A DNA stretch of 34,162 bases from NCBI GenBank assembly GCA_015486955.1, contig WFQR01000184.1:1-34162 (forward strand). The letters are read 5' to 3'. Below are positions 9,629 to 17,618 of this stretch, piece after piece; position 1 is the stretch's first letter; each line of letters starts with the position of its first letter. The position numbers were made by a program, and so were the translations under genes. A model generated the notes under the pieces. It had not been told where the DNA came from and did no database searches. It saw only the letters and a list, made by a program, of their open reading frames with translations. Source of the DNA: Hippea sp. GTDB lineage: Bacteria; Campylobacterota_A; Desulfurellia; Desulfurellales; Hippeaceae.

Positions 9629-9733
9629 ATTTCCCTATATATTAGGGTCGATTTTTAACAATTTTCGCAAAAACGGGCATAAAAACTTCAAAAACCGAAG
9701 TATGTAAGGAATTTTCCAAGAAAGGACATGCAG

Positions 9734-10098
9734 GAAGTCAAAGTATGGGAAAATTGAACCGAGTATGGGCAAGCTTGGACAAGTTTTCCCATACTTTGAC
9801 ACTTTTGGTCGAAGTATGGGCATATAGGGGAAAACTTGGCCAAGCTTCGATCTAATAGAGTATACTTTAAATTAACTAAGTATATTTAGTTATAGTAGAA
9901 TACTCTATTTTGAATAGTTTGGTTTATACTTTCTTAGTATAGTGATACCATAGTTTGGTTAGTTTGGCTTAGTATAGTATGTTTGGTTTTATATAGAGTA
10001 ACTCTGTAGAGAAGTCAAAGTATGGGAAAATTGAACCGAGTATGGGCATATAGGGGAAAACTGGTGCAAATATGGGAAAGCTTGCCCATACTTCGACC
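9734..10098. repeat. iteron-like direct/inverted repeat region (candidate parC centromere or second origin)
   Basis: 38-bp exact direct repeat GAAGTCAAAGTATGGGAAAATTGAACCGAGTATGGGCA at 9734-9771 and 10011-10048; 24-bp repeat AGTATGGGCATATAGGGGAAAACT at 9813-9836 and 10039-10062; inverted copies at 9784-9800 and 10083-10098; AT-rich middle. Confidence 0.85.
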
Positions 10099-10144
10099 TG
10101 TTGCGTGAGGTGAGCGTGATTGCGTGAGCAAGTGTGAGCGAGGC

Positions 10145-10183
10145 CGATGCACTCGTGTAGCCGTGAGGCGGTAGAGTGCATCG
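10145..10183 (+). repeat. stem-loop A (CGATGCACTC / GAGTGCATCG), loop GTGTAGC...GCGGTA
   Basis: Perfect 10-bp inverted repeat 10145-10154 / 10174-10183. Confidence 0.85.
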
Positions 10184-10218
10184 TTGCCGAGCGAACGCGG
10201 TTTTGGAGCGTTGCGGAA

Positions 10219-10286
10219 GGTGTTGCCCCCGTGTAGCGACTGCAGAGCGGTGTTAAGCAGAGCGGAAAGCGGTAGGGGGCAACACC
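10219..10286 (+). repeat. stem-loop B (GGTGTTGCCCCC / GGGGGCAACACC), loop GTGTAGC...GCGGTA
   Basis: Perfect 12-bp inverted repeat 10219-10230 / 10275-10286. Confidence 0.9.
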
Positions 10287-10346
10287 TGTAGCAAGCGGAA
10301 AAACCGACGAGCAGGAGCGAGTGGGGAAAAGAAAAAGAGAGGTGTG

Positions 10347-11075
10347 TCAGTAGGCTTTTACAAGCTCTCTTGCGAACCAGATAACACGGCCGTTGATGTA
10401 GATGTCGTCTTCGCTAATAAGGAAGGGTTCATAGCGAGTGTTGTCACTGATGACTTTAATTTTTTTGTGCTCGTAGTCGTATTGAAGGCGTTTAATTAAA
10501 ACGACGTTGTCACCTTTTAAAGTAATGGCGTAAATGCCGCCGTTACGGTCAAGCCAGTTGAGACTGTGGTTTACAAGAACAATGTCACCAGGAAAAAGAG
10601 TAGGCTCCATGCTGTCACCACTGACTTTGATAACTGACATTTGAGTTGGGTCTCCAAAACGGAGAAGCCAGTCCCTTCTGAAAGCAAGGAATGTAACTAT
10701 TCTATTGTCAGGAGCTTCTCCAGGGCCAGCTGATAGAGAACCTTCCATAAGAGGAACATCGATGAAATCACCCATTTGTTCTTTTATTTCTTTACATTCC
10801 TCGTCCTTGAATATAGCCCCTTCCCCCGTTAAGAGCCAGTCCACATTTACATTGAACTCTTTGCTTATACGAGCAAGGATATCGACAATGACTGGCTTTC
10901 TTTCGCCTAAGGTGTAGTTTTGTAATGATTTATACGAAATATCAATCTCTCTTGCAACTTCAGCTTTAGTTTTACCTATTCTGTTTATTAGTTCATTTAA
11001 CCTTCTACCAAAATCGGAATCTTTTATCCCACCTTCTATCTGTTTAATTTCTTTCCCATTTTCACTCATAAGCAC
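10347..11075 (-). CDS. CI/LexA-like repressor (HTH + S24 peptidase)
   Basis: HTH KTKAEVAREIDISYKSLQNYTLGERKP; S24 region VIKVSGDSMEPTLFPGDIVLVN and GIYAITLKGDNVVLIKRLQ. Confidence 0.92.
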   Translation of the reverse strand: MLMSENGKEIKQIEGGIKDSDFGRRLNELINRIGKTKAEVAREIDISYKSLQNYTLGERKPVIVDILARISKEFNVNVDWLLTGEGAIFKDEECKEIKEQMGDFIDVPLMEGSLSAGPGEAPDNRIVTFLAFRRDWLLRFGDPTQMSVIKVSGDSMEPTLFPGDIVLVNHSLNWLDRNGGIYAITLKGDNVVLIKRLQYDYEHKKIKVISDNTRYEPFLISEDDIYINGRVIWFARELVKAY

Positions 11076-11101
11076 CTCCTTTTTTACACCTAAATCTTGA
11101 C

Positions 11102-11123
11102 ATTACCCTCAAATAGAGGTAAT
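11102..11123. promoter_or_regulatory. candidate repressor operator ATTACC...GGTAAT
   Basis: ATTACCCTCAAATAGAGGTAAT, inverted repeat just upstream of the repressor gene. Confidence 0.55.
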
Positions 11124-11228
11124 ATTACTCTGTATGAAGGTGTTCATTAAAACTAAATACCCCTATACAAAGCCAGTAGAAAAAAGAAACTCTAAAAACA
11201 GATACAAGCACTTCTTTTTAGCCTCCAT

Positions 11229-11261
11229 TCGAGGGTTACAATTACCCTCAGTACGAGTAAT
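11229..11261. promoter_or_regulatory. second candidate operator cluster
   Basis: GAGGGTTACAATTACCCTC palindrome followed by ATTACCCTCAGTACGAGTAAT; shares ATTACCCTC with the 11102 site. Confidence 0.5.
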
Positions 11262-11462
11262 ACTAATTTCTAACTTAAGTCTCATACAGGCTAATCCATT
11301 AAACTCAATCATCTCTCCAATCATTTCTCTTAAATTATACACACCATTTTTAACAAATCCCAGAAAAAAAATGTTGCATAGGGTCTATTTCACATCCTTT
11401 CTACCCCCATCAGTACTTTCTGTTGCTCGTTTTTTCCAAAAAGATGAGAAAGGAGGTGTTCT

Positions 11463-11807
11463 ATGGCTAAAAAAACTGCAAAGTCTGTAAAACCACAAGC
11501 ACAAGAAAACACTAAAACACAAAACATTTCTGAAAAAGAAGAAGAGGATATTCTAAAAAATCTAATACCCTTAAAAGATGATGAGCTAAAAAAAGCTGGA
11601 ATCCCCTACTCTGCAAAAACCCTTTACCGATGGCACAGTCAAGGCATTTATCCATCAATTTTTATCAGAATTGGCAGGAGAGTATTTCTCAACAAGAGGC
11701 AATTCGCAAAAAAACTCCTCGAATTTGAACAAGAAGCCATCAGAAGAGAAAAAGCTTTAAAAGACAAAATCAAGGCTGACTTTTTTGCAACAGTTCTCGG
11801 TCTTTAG
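11463..11807 (+). CDS. MerR/AlpA/excisionase-like winged HTH protein
   Basis: PYSAKTLYRWHSQGIYPSIFIRIGRRVFLNKRQFAKKL; AGGAGG upstream. Confidence 0.6.
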   Translation: MAKKTAKSVKPQAQENTKTQNISEKEEEDILKNLIPLKDDELKKAGIPYSAKTLYRWHSQGIYPSIFIRIGRRVFLNKRQFAKKLLEFEQEAIRREKALKDKIKADFFATVLGL

Positions 11808-11835
11808 AAAAAAAAGAGAGAGGAGGTAAAGTGCC

Positions 11836-12495
11836 GTGTGGTATGCTTTAACTGAAAAAGTTGATGGTAAATCAAAATGCTACTGCAAAACTATCCTCGA
11901 CATTGACAGCGATGACGACTGCAAAAACTGCATTAGGCAAATTTGCTGGTGCTACACAGGTGACTTCGAGAATGTGAGTGGTAAAGACGATATTTTACAA
12001 GATCTTGCGCTAATCGCGATTGAAAAACACGCCGATCCAGAGCTCATTTATGACCCATTTAAAGATCTCGAAGCATCAAAGCAGCTTCTCAAACTAATAG
12101 CAGATACTTTATCTTCATCCCCGCAAAACAGAAAACACGGCAAACAGTTAGTTAGAGTCGACTTTGAGGCCGTAGAAAAGAGTGTACCAGCTGAAGACAA
12201 TTTCGATATTCAAGAAATTGAAGAAGAAGACGAAAAAAGTATTGACTTCAGGAAAATAAAAACGTACGCAACAAAATTAACTCGTGGCAAACAGAGAAGG
12301 ATTTTAGAAACTTACCTGTCTTTAAGGGCAAAATACCCCAAAGATAAAATAACATACAAACAGATAACATCAACCTGTAAGCGTCTGTATCACTTCGCAC
12401 CATCGCCAGCACAGATAAGTATGGCAATCAAAAGAATAGCTGAAAAGATAGAAAAAAACCCGTATTTGATTAGAGAAGAGGAAATAGCTGTGTAA
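11836..12495 (+). CDS. hypothetical protein with N-terminal Cys cluster and sigma-like C-terminal HTH
   Basis: CYCKTILDIDSDDDCKNCIRQICWCY; C-terminal QRRILETYLSLRAKYPKDKITYKQITSTCKRLYHFAPSPAQISMAIKRI; GTG start after AGGAGG. Confidence 0.5.
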   Translation: MWYALTEKVDGKSKCYCKTILDIDSDDDCKNCIRQICWCYTGDFENVSGKDDILQDLALIAIEKHADPELIYDPFKDLEASKQLLKLIADTLSSSPQNRKHGKQLVRVDFEAVEKSVPAEDNFDIQEIEEEDEKSIDFRKIKTYATKLTRGKQRRILETYLSLRAKYPKDKITYKQITSTCKRLYHFAPSPAQISMAIKRIAEKIEKNPYLIREEEIAV

Positions 12496-12513
12496 GAAGT
12501 GTAGGAGAAAGAA

Positions 12514-13878
12514 ATGGCTGAAATAAAAAACATAAACGGGTACCATACAAAAAAAGGTACCCGCCCCCTCAAAAACTATATTAACAAAAACAATCTCGGC
12601 ATTCAACCATATTCTTGGGAAAGTGAAGTTGCTACACTCTGTTGCATCCTTTTAGACAACGAACTCATCTCTTACTGTCTTACAGAAGACTTGACGCCAG
12701 AAGATTTCTATGACAAAAGAAATGCTCTGTTATACTCCACAATGCTCAAACTATACCAAAATGGCGATAGTATAGATTTTATGTCTCTCTCATCCGAACT
12801 TTCTGATCAGCAGGATAAGATACCCATCCAGTATTTAATGTCCGTATCCGAGTACTTACCAGCCCCAATGAATATAAAATACTTTGTCAAAAGAATTAAG
12901 AATTTCTCAAAGATACGAAAATATCTAAATATAGCCAAGCAAATAGAAATACTAAGCTATGAAACCGAAGATCCTGAAGAGATAGAAAAAGCAATATCAG
13001 ACCTTTTACTTAAAGAAAACACCTCTTCACAGTTCTATAAAACCGTAAGCTCAATCTTAAACAGAGAGATAAAAACATACGAAATTTTCAGTCACGGAGC
13101 AAAAATCCAGCAGAGAGCAATATGGGGCATCTTAGGTGCAACAAGTGCTGGAAAAACAGAATTTTCCCTTGATTTAACGCTTGCCTTTATATCGCAGAAT
13201 GTAGAAAACGTGGTGCTGTTTTGTGAATACGAGGGAACAGAACACGACCTCATCTTAAGGATACAAAGAAAAGCCGAACACGAAAGCAGGTGGAATACTG
13301 AAAGGGTTTTTATTGCTATGAAGCCAAGTTTTTTAGAAATCATTGACTTTGTTAGAAGATATAAAGAGAAAAATATACTCATCATCGTTGACTATCTGCA
13401 ACGCTTTGCAAGAAAACTTCAGGCTGAAGACCAAAGACCAACAGACAATCTAAGGCTGTATGTGAATAATATATACGGCTTTTTCGATAATCTGAGAAAC
13501 GAGCATCCGAATATTTCAGTATGCCTGCTTATGTCCATGTCAAAAAGCGGAATAAACGAAATATCAAGACAGAAAAAAGCAGATAAGGTTGATCTGCTAA
13601 ATTCGATCAAGGAGTCTGGAGATGTTCAATACGATCTTGATTACTCCTATGCTATGCTGTTCAGCGATGATAATGACGAGAATGAAAGAGTCTTGAGTTT
13701 AAGCAGGTTCACCCAGGAAGGAAAAGCAAAGAAATACATGCATCTATACCCAATCAAAGAGGCAAGAATTGGTGAACCCTTAAAAGAGGCTGTTTATGCA
13801 TTCTCAGCAGAAAGGTACTCTTATGAGCTCTTAAGAGAAATCAGTAATACTACTGACGAGGTGGATAACGGTCTCTAA
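12514..13878 (+). CDS. DnaB-like replicative helicase
   Basis: N-terminal SWESEVATLCCILLDNELI...LTPEDFYDKRNALLYSTMLKLYQNGDSIDFMSL; Walker A GILGATSAGKTEFSLDL; Walker B ILIIVDYLQ. Confidence 0.9.
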   Translation: MAEIKNINGYHTKKGTRPLKNYINKNNLGIQPYSWESEVATLCCILLDNELISYCLTEDLTPEDFYDKRNALLYSTMLKLYQNGDSIDFMSLSSELSDQQDKIPIQYLMSVSEYLPAPMNIKYFVKRIKNFSKIRKYLNIAKQIEILSYETEDPEEIEKAISDLLLKENTSSQFYKTVSSILNREIKTYEIFSHGAKIQQRAIWGILGATSAGKTEFSLDLTLAFISQNVENVVLFCEYEGTEHDLILRIQRKAEHESRWNTERVFIAMKPSFLEIIDFVRRYKEKNILIIVDYLQRFARKLQAEDQRPTDNLRLYVNNIYGFFDNLRNEHPNISVCLLMSMSKSGINEISRQKKADKVDLLNSIKESGDVQYDLDYSYAMLFSDDNDENERVLSLSRFTQEGKAKKYMHLYPIKEARIGEPLKEAVYAFSAERYSYELLREISNTTDEVDNGL

Positions 13879-13895
13879 ATTCTAAAATTGGGAGG

Positions 13896-14999
13896 TTGAT
13901 GATGGCAAAGAAAGACAAAGAGCAGAAAAAGAAAAAAGAACAGGACAAGCATCCTGCTGAGCCTGTGGAGATTACAAGACACGAGGAAAAATTATTCAGC
14001 TACACATTCAGAAAAACTGGCAAACCAATCCTTTCGGAAACAATGATCGAGGACGACAAATTTCTCTGGTCCATCAAGGCAAAAACTCAGCTGACCCAGC
14101 TCCACAACTTGTTTATTGATGCTATGATGACGCTGGGTTTTAAAAACAATGCATTCGCTACAACATACGACACAGTCGTAGCGAAGCTCACTAACACACC
14201 TGCCTTTGTCTGTGTTGTCACATTGAAAGAATTAAAAAATTACCTATCCAAAAAAATGTCTATGCACTCATTCCAAGAAATTCAGAGAATAAGTGAGGAA
14301 CTCACCAAAAGCTGTCCTATTGAACTGACTTTGATTGATAAATACACACGAGAGGTGAAGCTGAAAAGCTCCACCCAACTCGTTTTAGAATGTGGCTACT
14401 TGTCGGACGACTTAGAAGTCGTCAAAGCCACATTACCAGAAAGTGAGAGAATTTTCAAGTTTGTTCAAGAAAACAAAGTTGATCTGGAAAAAATCAACAA
14501 AGTGGCTAAACCAAAGGAAACTGGTAATCTATTCATAATGCTTTCACCAGTCTACGTTGCAATGTTATTCGCTTCAAAAGTTAGAGTGAACTACTCAACA
14601 GTTATTCTTGAGAAATTTAAATCCATACCAGATGGGTTATTACTTTCGGTGATAAAGTACATAACATCCCAAAAAGCTCCTTACAGCGTAAAGGTTGATA
14701 CGGTGGTGGAGAAGATTATACAAGGCGAAATAGATGACTCCTCAACTTCAAGCATAATCACTCAATTTAGAAAAAAACTCGCATCAGGTAAATTTAACAA
14801 ATACTTAAGTAAATTTAAAATTGCCTATGATAGGGAAAAAGACATGTTCATCTATCCAGAGAATATAAAAGGGATTGGATTTTCAGAGCCTTTTAAAGAC
14901 AGAAAGAAAAAACTCTTAAAAGCAATTACAAAAGGAGTAGAAAGTCACCTACCCCGCCCTAAAGGGCAGAGCTTGAGCTCTGTGGGTGACAAGCCTTAG
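13896..14999 (+). CDS. plasmid replication initiator-like protein (Rep); C-terminus encoded by inserted IscB element
   Basis: 367 aa, Lys-rich, between helicase gene and iteron origin; last 17 aa HLPRPKGQSLSSVGDKP fall in the omegaRNA-like region. Confidence 0.5.
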   Translation: MMMAKKDKEQKKKKEQDKHPAEPVEITRHEEKLFSYTFRKTGKPILSETMIEDDKFLWSIKAKTQLTQLHNLFIDAMMTLGFKNNAFATTYDTVVAKLTNTPAFVCVVTLKELKNYLSKKMSMHSFQEIQRISEELTKSCPIELTLIDKYTREVKLKSSTQLVLECGYLSDDLEVVKATLPESERIFKFVQENKVDLEKINKVAKPKETGNLFIMLSPVYVAMLFASKVRVNYSTVILEKFKSIPDGLLLSVIKYITSQKAPYSVKVDTVVEKIIQGEIDDSSTSSIITQFRKKLASGKFNKYLSKFKIAYDREKDMFIYPENIKGIGFSEPFKDRKKKLLKAITKGVESHLPRPKGQSLSSVGDKP

Positions 15000-15190
15000 C
15001 CCTTCAAAGGGCTACGTTAAGCGGGTCATGACACCCTGGGGTGTTCCGCAAGCTCCAGGCTCTGTCGCTGACGGTTAAACAGCCCTGTCGGGGTAGGGGC
15101 AGTGCCGTCGGCATGACAAGCCCGCTTAACATTGGCGATGCGGCTCTAACCCGCCTTCGGGCGGAGAAGACCCTTTTATGTTAGGGGAGG
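14944..15190 (+). ncRNA. HEARO / omegaRNA associated with IscB
   Basis: Directly 5' of iscB; nested stems: GTCACC 14944-14949 with GGTGAC 14985-14990; GCCCTTCAAAGGGC 14999-15012; GTTAAGCGGG 15016-15025 with CCCGCTTAAC 15121-15130 (plus TCATG/CATGA); ACACCCTGGGGTGT 15031-15044; CCGCCTTCGGGCGG 15151-15164. Confidence 0.85.
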
Positions 15191-15197
15191 TGAAAAA

Positions 15198-16424
15198 GTG
15201 GTAGCGTATGTGTTGAACAAACACGGTAAACCTTTAATGCCGTGCCACCCAGCAAAGGCACGCATACTGTTAAAGCAGGGCAAGGCAAAGGTGGTGCAGA
15301 GAACACCCTTTACTATCCAACTGCTATACGGTAGCTCTGGCTACAAGCAGCCCATCACTCTCGGCGTTGACAGTGGCTATAAACACATAGGCTTATCCGC
15401 CGTATCAGGCAAGAGAGAGCTGTACGCTTCAGAGATTGAGTTAAGGGACGATATTTCCAAGCTTCTCACAGAACGCAGAGAATACCGCAGAAACAGAAGA
15501 TACCGCAAGACAAGGTATAGAAAGCCACGCTTTCTCAATAGACGTAGGCCCGAAGGGTGGCTTGCACCATCTATACAGCACAAATTAGACAGCCATATTA
15601 AGGCAGTTAGCCAGGTGGCAAAGATTTTACCCATTTCAAAGGTTGTGGTAGAGGTTGCTTCTTTTGACATACAGAAGATCAAAAACCCCGATATAAGCGG
15701 GGAAGATTACCAAAACGGTGAACAGAAAGGCTTTTGGAATGTGAGGGAGTATGTGTTGTTTAGAGATGATCACACATGTCAAATATGCAAAGGCAAATCC
15801 AAAGATACAGTTTTGGAAGTTCACCACATAACACCGAGAAGCAAAGGTGGCACAGACAGACCCGACAACCTAATAACCTTATGCCACACCTGCCACGAAA
15901 AGCTGCATAAAGGCGAAATAAAAGCCGTATTAAAGCCTAAAAACAACGGCTTTAAACCTGAATCCTTTATGTCCACTATTAGGTGGAAGGTGGTAGACAG
16001 GCTAAGAGAACTCGGCTACAGCGTGTCTCACACTTACGGCTATTTGACTAAAAACAAAAGAACAGGCTTAGATCTACCTAAGACACATATCAACGATGCT
16101 TTTGTTATAGCTGGTGGGACTAACCAAGAAAGACTGGATAAATACTTCTTTATTAAGCAGGTTAGAAAGTGCAACAGAAAGCTCTACAAAGGGGCAAGAA
16201 GCCATATCAAGAACACAGCGGAGAGGTTTGTTATGGGCTTTCAGAGATTTGATAAGGTGCTTTGGAAAGGGACTGAGTGTTTTGTTTTTAGCAGGAGGAA
16301 AAGAGGATACTTCGATCTAAGAAAACTTGACGGAACTAAAGTTAACTCTTCGGCTAACGCAAAAAAACTGAAACTCTTAGAGAGTGCAAGGACGTTCCTT
16401 GTGGAGCTGAGAAATGTTGCCTAA
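15198..16424 (+). CDS. iscB: IscB RNA-guided nuclease (RuvC + HNH)
   Basis: PLMP motif GKPLMP; RuvC-I LGVDSGYKHIG; Arg-rich bridge RREYRRNRRYRKTRYRKPRFLNRRR; RuvC-II VVVEVASFDIQ; HNH CQICKGKSKDTVLEVHHITPRSKGGTDRPDNLITLCHTCHEKLH; RuvC-III KTHINDAFVIAGG. Confidence 0.95.
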   Translation: MVAYVLNKHGKPLMPCHPAKARILLKQGKAKVVQRTPFTIQLLYGSSGYKQPITLGVDSGYKHIGLSAVSGKRELYASEIELRDDISKLLTERREYRRNRRYRKTRYRKPRFLNRRRPEGWLAPSIQHKLDSHIKAVSQVAKILPISKVVVEVASFDIQKIKNPDISGEDYQNGEQKGFWNVREYVLFRDDHTCQICKGKSKDTVLEVHHITPRSKGGTDRPDNLITLCHTCHEKLHKGEIKAVLKPKNNGFKPESFMSTIRWKVVDRLRELGYSVSHTYGYLTKNKRTGLDLPKTHINDAFVIAGGTNQERLDKYFFIKQVRKCNRKLYKGARSHIKNTAERFVMGFQRFDKVLWKGTECFVFSRRKRGYFDLRKLDGTKVNSSANAKKLKLLESARTFLVELRNVA

Positions 16425-16501
16425 AACCAAGAAGAAAGGAGGTAAGTAGGCACTCTTCTCACCGCCCTGAAGGGCGGAGTCCCCGAGCGCTGAAAAGGAG
16501 G

Positions 16502-17185
16502 ATGGCGAGGATAAAAAGAAATGAGATAAAAGTTTTCTTGGCTGAAAGCAATAAAAATACTCAGCTGTTGGTATTCTCCTTTAAAAGAGACAAATGGATA
16601 AAGACAGAAATATCTACTTGCGTAGACAACGATGCACAGCGTGTAACCGTAAGATTTAATATAAGGCCGTTTGATGATGAGGAATGTCTCTGTAAAATAC
16701 TTGCCTGCTACAAACTATCATTCTCTCTTGAAACTCTAAGAATTGAAAATAAAACCTCTTATGTAGAGAGAATAAGAGAATGGTTCGACAAAATAACCAT
16801 AGACTTCCCAAACGACAAGGAATGCATCATTGAAATGGGAACAGTCACTCCAGCTCCAGTAAGGCTGAAAACAGCTGTGATGTTTGTTGTAGAGGCTGTA
16901 ACCGCATCTCTGCTCACTGGATTAGCTGAAAGAAAAAAAATACAGAACATAGACAAAAGGTTTAACAAGTGGATCTCAGAGACATTTTCTAACGGTTTCT
17001 CCATACAAACCACTTGGGATAAGAAGAAAAGAAAAGAAAAACAGAAAGAACAAGAAGATCAGCAAGCTAACCAAGAAAAAGAGATTGAGCAAGAAGATCA
17101 AATTGACCAAGTAAAACCAACTAACCAAACAAGAAATAATGCTCCCGATCCCATTCCGCAAGACATTTTCCTTTTTGAGGGTTAA
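16502..17185 (+). CDS. hypothetical protein with charged C-terminal tail, origin-proximal
   Basis: 227-aa ORF ending just before the iterons; C-term KKKRKEKQKEQEDQQANQEKEIEQEDQ. Start uncertain (AGGAGG abuts ATG). Confidence 0.55.
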   Translation: MARIKRNEIKVFLAESNKNTQLLVFSFKRDKWIKTEISTCVDNDAQRVTVRFNIRPFDDEECLCKILACYKLSFSLETLRIENKTSYVERIREWFDKITIDFPNDKECIIEMGTVTPAPVRLKTAVMFVVEAVTASLLTGLAERKKIQNIDKRFNKWISETFSNGFSIQTTWDKKKRKEKQKEQEDQQANQEKEIEQEDQIDQVKPTNQTRNNAPDPIPQDIFLFEG

Positions 17186-17267
17186 CACCCTCTTTTTTTT
17201 ACCACAACAACAGTAACTTTCTACACCTATTATTTTGTTATACTTTCCATTTTTTCACAAAATTATT

Positions 17268-17529
17268 GGAAGGTAAAGTTAAAGTTGATGAAAGGATACC
17301 TTAAAGTCGATGGAAGGTAAAATTCATTTTTCTTTTTAATTCAAAAACCCCAGAAGGTAAAGTTAAAGTCGACGGAAGGTAAAGTTAAAGTCGACGGAAG
17401 GTAACGAATTTTTAATTTTCCTATTTGAGATATTGGCGTAATAACAACATTTTCTCAAAATAATTCAAAAACCCCAGAAGGTAAAGTTAAAGTCGACGGA
17501 AGGTAAAGTTAAAGTCGACGGAAGGTAAC
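17268..17529 (+). repeat. 22-bp iteron array (candidate oriV)
   Basis: Unit RGAAGGTAAAGTTAAAGTCGAC at 17268 (variant), 17352, 17374, 17476, 17498 plus partial units; exact 68-bp direct repeat 17338-17405 = 17462-17529. Confidence 0.9.
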
Positions 17530-17560
17530 CCAAAAACCCCGATTTTCGACCCTTTTTTGC

Positions 17561-17615
17561 AGAATAGTAATATAGAATAGTGACTATTCTGTTACAGAAT
17601 AGTATACAGAATAGT
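17561..17615. repeat. AGAATAGT octamer cluster with palindrome
   Basis: AGAATAGT at 17561, 17574, 17596, 17608; inverted ACTATTCT at 17583, forming AGAATAGTGACTATTCT. Confidence 0.8.
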
Positions 17616-17618
17616 CAC

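Larger units (their letters stand above)
14944..16490 (+). mobile_element. IscB-HEARO element (IS200/IS605-like, no tnpA), approximate ends
   Basis: Related GC hairpins at both ends: CCGCCCTAAAGGGCAGAG near 14954 and CACCGCCCTGAAGGGCGGAG near 16460; interrupts rep 3' end; no transposase present. Confidence 0.65.

Noticed and set aside
9635-10181. Small minus-strand ORFs (62 and 70 aa) in the repeat region
   Set aside because: Translations of the repeats (FPYMPILGSIFPYFDF); no RBS; region better explained as a DNA site.
10145-10286. Integron attC sites
   Set aside because: No GTTRRRY/RYYYAAC core sites and no integron integrase signature in the recombinase.
12537-12562. CGGGTACC...GGTACCCG inverted repeat at the start of the helicase gene
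   Set aside because: Short 8-bp repeat inside coding sequence; regulatory role not supportable from one instance.
15198-16424. Cas9 or TnpB
   Set aside because: Too small for Cas9, with no REC lobe and no CRISPR; it has HNH and PLMP domains, which TnpB lacks.
17268-17529. Possible CRISPR array
   Set aside because: Repeats are contiguous 22-bp iterons without unique spacers, and there are no cas genes; it fits a plasmid origin.
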